8,401 nt of DNA from Clostridia bacterium (GTDB lineage Bacteria > Bacillota > Clostridia > Oscillospirales > Acutalibacteraceae): NCBI GenBank assembly GCA_017939855.1, contig JAGAZW010000140.1:1-8401 (forward strand), written 5' to 3'. Under the pieces are notes generated by a model. It saw only the letters and a list, made by a program, of their open reading frames with translations. It made no database searches and was not told where the DNA came from. The position numbers and the translations under genes are program-made. Positions 7,593-8,401 of the stretch are shown in pieces. Position 1 is the first letter of the stretch; each line of letters opens with the position of its first letter.

Positions 7593-7608
7593 CCAAGAAA
7601 TTTTTCAA
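7580..7608 (-). promoter_or_regulatory. Predicted sigma-A promoter of the glgP-GH13 operon
   Basis: On the minus strand, TTGAAA (-35, 7603-7608, one mismatch to TTGACA) is followed by a 17-nt spacer and TATTAT (-10, 7580-7585, one mismatch to TATAAT). The predicted transcription start is near 7573, giving a leader of about 36 nt with the GGAG ribosome binding site. The surrounding DNA is very AT-rich, so chance matches are more likely than usual, but the ideal spacing and position before the gene support it. Confidence 0.6.
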
Positions 7609-7717
7609 GTAGCATCTATAACCATATTTTGCCTAAAATTTATGCAAATTTAACAAAATAAATTTTTATAAATAACATTTATTTTAAAAAATTGTTTAAA
7701 ATCACTAAGAAATTAAG

Positions 7718-7740
7718 GCTTTTCGGGAATAACGAAAAGC
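7718..7740. other. Second hairpin downstream of the tcdA terminator
   Basis: GCTTTTCG and CGAAAAGC form a perfect 8-bp stem with a 7-nt loop (7726-7732). It starts directly after the T-tract of the tcdA terminator in the minus direction. It has no T-run of its own on either strand, so it is not a standard terminator. It could be a back-up structure, a processed 3' end or chance. The remainder of the 7593-7717 stretch is AT-rich DNA in which I see no gene. Confidence 0.4.
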
Positions 7741-7775
7741 AAAATAAAAACGACAAAGAAAAATCTTTGCCGTTT
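7741..7775 (-). terminator. Rho-independent terminator of tcdA
   Basis: On the minus strand, a 12-bp stem (7775-7764 with 7759-7748, one G-U pair, sequence AAACGGCAAAGA) encloses a TTTT loop and is followed by TTTTTATTTT. It begins 4 bp after the tcdA stop codon. It insulates the glgP operon from tcdA transcription, consistent with glgP having its own promoter. Read on the plus strand the stem contains an A-C mismatch, so termination is expected mainly from the minus side. Confidence 0.9.
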
Positions 7776-7779
7776 TTTG

Positions 7780-8401
7780 CTATTTTATAAGTTCCCTTAT
7801 AGCATAAGACGCTGCCATAAGACCTGCGGAGGCCGGTACAAATATCATACTTGATACTGCGTTGCGTCCTGTGTTGGTTTTTTCTTGTGATTGAAGATTT
7901 TTTAAAGGACGCTCATCAGACCAGACAGCCATAAGTTTTTTAATTCCTCTTTTTTTAAGCTCGGTCCGCATAACCTTGCACAACGGACACTCATAGGTTT
8001 TATAGATGTCGCTTATTTTAAGATTTTCAGGATGAATTTTATTTCCCGTTCCCATAACCGAAATAAGCGGGACAGCTAATTCCTGAGATTTTAAGGCAAT
8101 AAAAATTTTTGCCGTAACATTATCAACAGCATCGATAATGAAATCAAAATTTTCAAAAGGGATATCGCTTTGAGGGGTTATGAAGATGGGATTATCGTAA
8201 ATATTTATATCGGGATTTATATCAAGAAGTCTTGCCTTCATAACCGCAGTTTTGAGTTGGTTTTGGGTGGAATCAAGAGCAATAAGCTGACGGTTTATGT
8301 TACTTTCACAAACGGTATCATTATCATAGATATAAAGAGTTCCAACCCCGCTTCTTGCAAGTGCCTCAGCAGCATAGGAGCCGACTCCTCCTAAACCGAA
8401 T
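7780..8401 (-). CDS. tcdA: tRNA threonylcarbamoyladenosine dehydratase, ThiF/MoeB-like (5'-partial)
   Basis: ATP-dependent enzyme that cyclises t6A at position 37 of ANN-decoding tRNAs to ct6A. The frame stays open to the window edge beyond the Met codon at 8239-8241, so the start is outside; roughly 30 N-terminal residues are missing, judging from the family. In the 206 visible residues: the nucleotide-binding glycine motif FGLGGVGSYAAEALARSG (1-18); the DND pair (26-28); the adenylation motif SNINRQ (33-38); DAVDN (90-94); GTGNK (about 117-121); KTYECPLCKVMRTELKKRG (about 134-152), the stretch typical of TcdA/CsdL rather than MoeB or ThiF; and the C-terminal FVPASAGLMAASYAIREL. The zinc-binding CxxC pairs typical of MoeB/ThiF are not evident, apart from a single CPLC (138-141). 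It stands alone before its terminator, so the link to glgP is positional only. Another E1-like role is possible but less likely. Confidence 0.92.
   Translation of the reverse strand, partial: FGLGGVGSYAAEALARSGVGTLYIYDNDTVCESNINRQLIALDSTQNQLKTAVMKARLLDINPDINIYDNPIFITPQSDIPFENFDFIIDAVDNVTAKIFIALKSQELAVPLISVMGTGNKIHPENLKISDIYKTYECPLCKVMRTELKKRGIKKLMAVWSDERPLKNLQSQEKTNTGRNAVSSMIFVPASAGLMAASYAIRELIK

Noticed and set aside
7538..7700. Catabolite-repression cre site at the glgP promoter
   Set aside because: No TGNAANCG-type palindrome was found; the palindromes there are purely A/T in their arms.
7538..7779. Riboswitch or small RNA in the gap before glgP
   Set aside because: The predicted leader is only about 36 nt and the rest is AT-rich with simple hairpins; no known riboswitch core was recognisable.
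8239..8241. ATG as start codon of tcdA
   Set aside because: Upstream codons in the same frame encode the glycine-rich nucleotide-binding motif and NRQ, which the enzyme needs; the Met is internal.
8170..8394. Plus-strand open frame of 74 codons at the right edge
   Set aside because: It is antisense to the conserved nucleotide-binding region of tcdA, with no family resemblance.

Overview
The window looks like a chromosomal segment of a low-GC, Gram-positive anaerobe of the class Clostridia, probably a gut or rumen member of the Oscillospirales/Ruminococcaceae type. The reasons are AT-rich intergenic DNA, GGAG-type ribosome binding sites, a cohesin/dockerin pair, a clostridial-type GH13 enzyme beside glycogen phosphorylase, and a TcdA of the form seen in Firmicutes. 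No phage, transposon, CRISPR, tRNA or rRNA sequence was seen. Taxonomy is inferred from gene content only.

Layout: two plus-strand genes (1-3242) converge on three minus-strand genes (3292-8401). A strong hairpin with T-runs on both sides separates the two groups and should terminate transcription from both directions. The first and last genes are cut by the window edges. In both, the reading frame stays open to the edge, so any start codon inside the window is internal.

Plus-strand module (cell wall): the first gene is a secreted-type GH73 N-acetylglucosaminidase (peptidoglycan hydrolase) with an SH3b remnant, a cadherin-like beta-sandwich and a C-terminal type I dockerin. Less than 50 bp downstream is a protein with a signal peptide, a cohesin-like domain, a cadherin-like domain, an unassigned ectodomain, one C-terminal transmembrane helix and a very acidic cytoplasmic tail. 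The obvious reading is a two-gene cohesin-dockerin system that tethers a wall hydrolase to the membrane instead of building a cellulosome. This is the most interesting item in the window.

Minus-strand module (storage polysaccharide): glgP (glycogen phosphorylase) and a cytoplasmic GH13 alpha-glucan hydrolase are separated by one nucleotide and should be co-transcribed and translationally coupled. Together they would phosphorolyse outer chains and hydrolyse branched or limit oligosaccharides. A good sigma-A type promoter (TTGAAA, 17 nt, TATTAT) precedes glgP. Two AT-rich inverted repeats, one over the -10 box and one just downstream of the predicted start, are candidate operators.

Upstream of that operon, tcdA (tRNA threonylcarbamoyladenosine dehydratase, a ThiF/E1-like enzyme for tRNA t6A cyclisation) ends in its own terminator. 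The 242-bp gap between tcdA and glgP holds that terminator, a second hairpin and the glgP promoter, with no gene.
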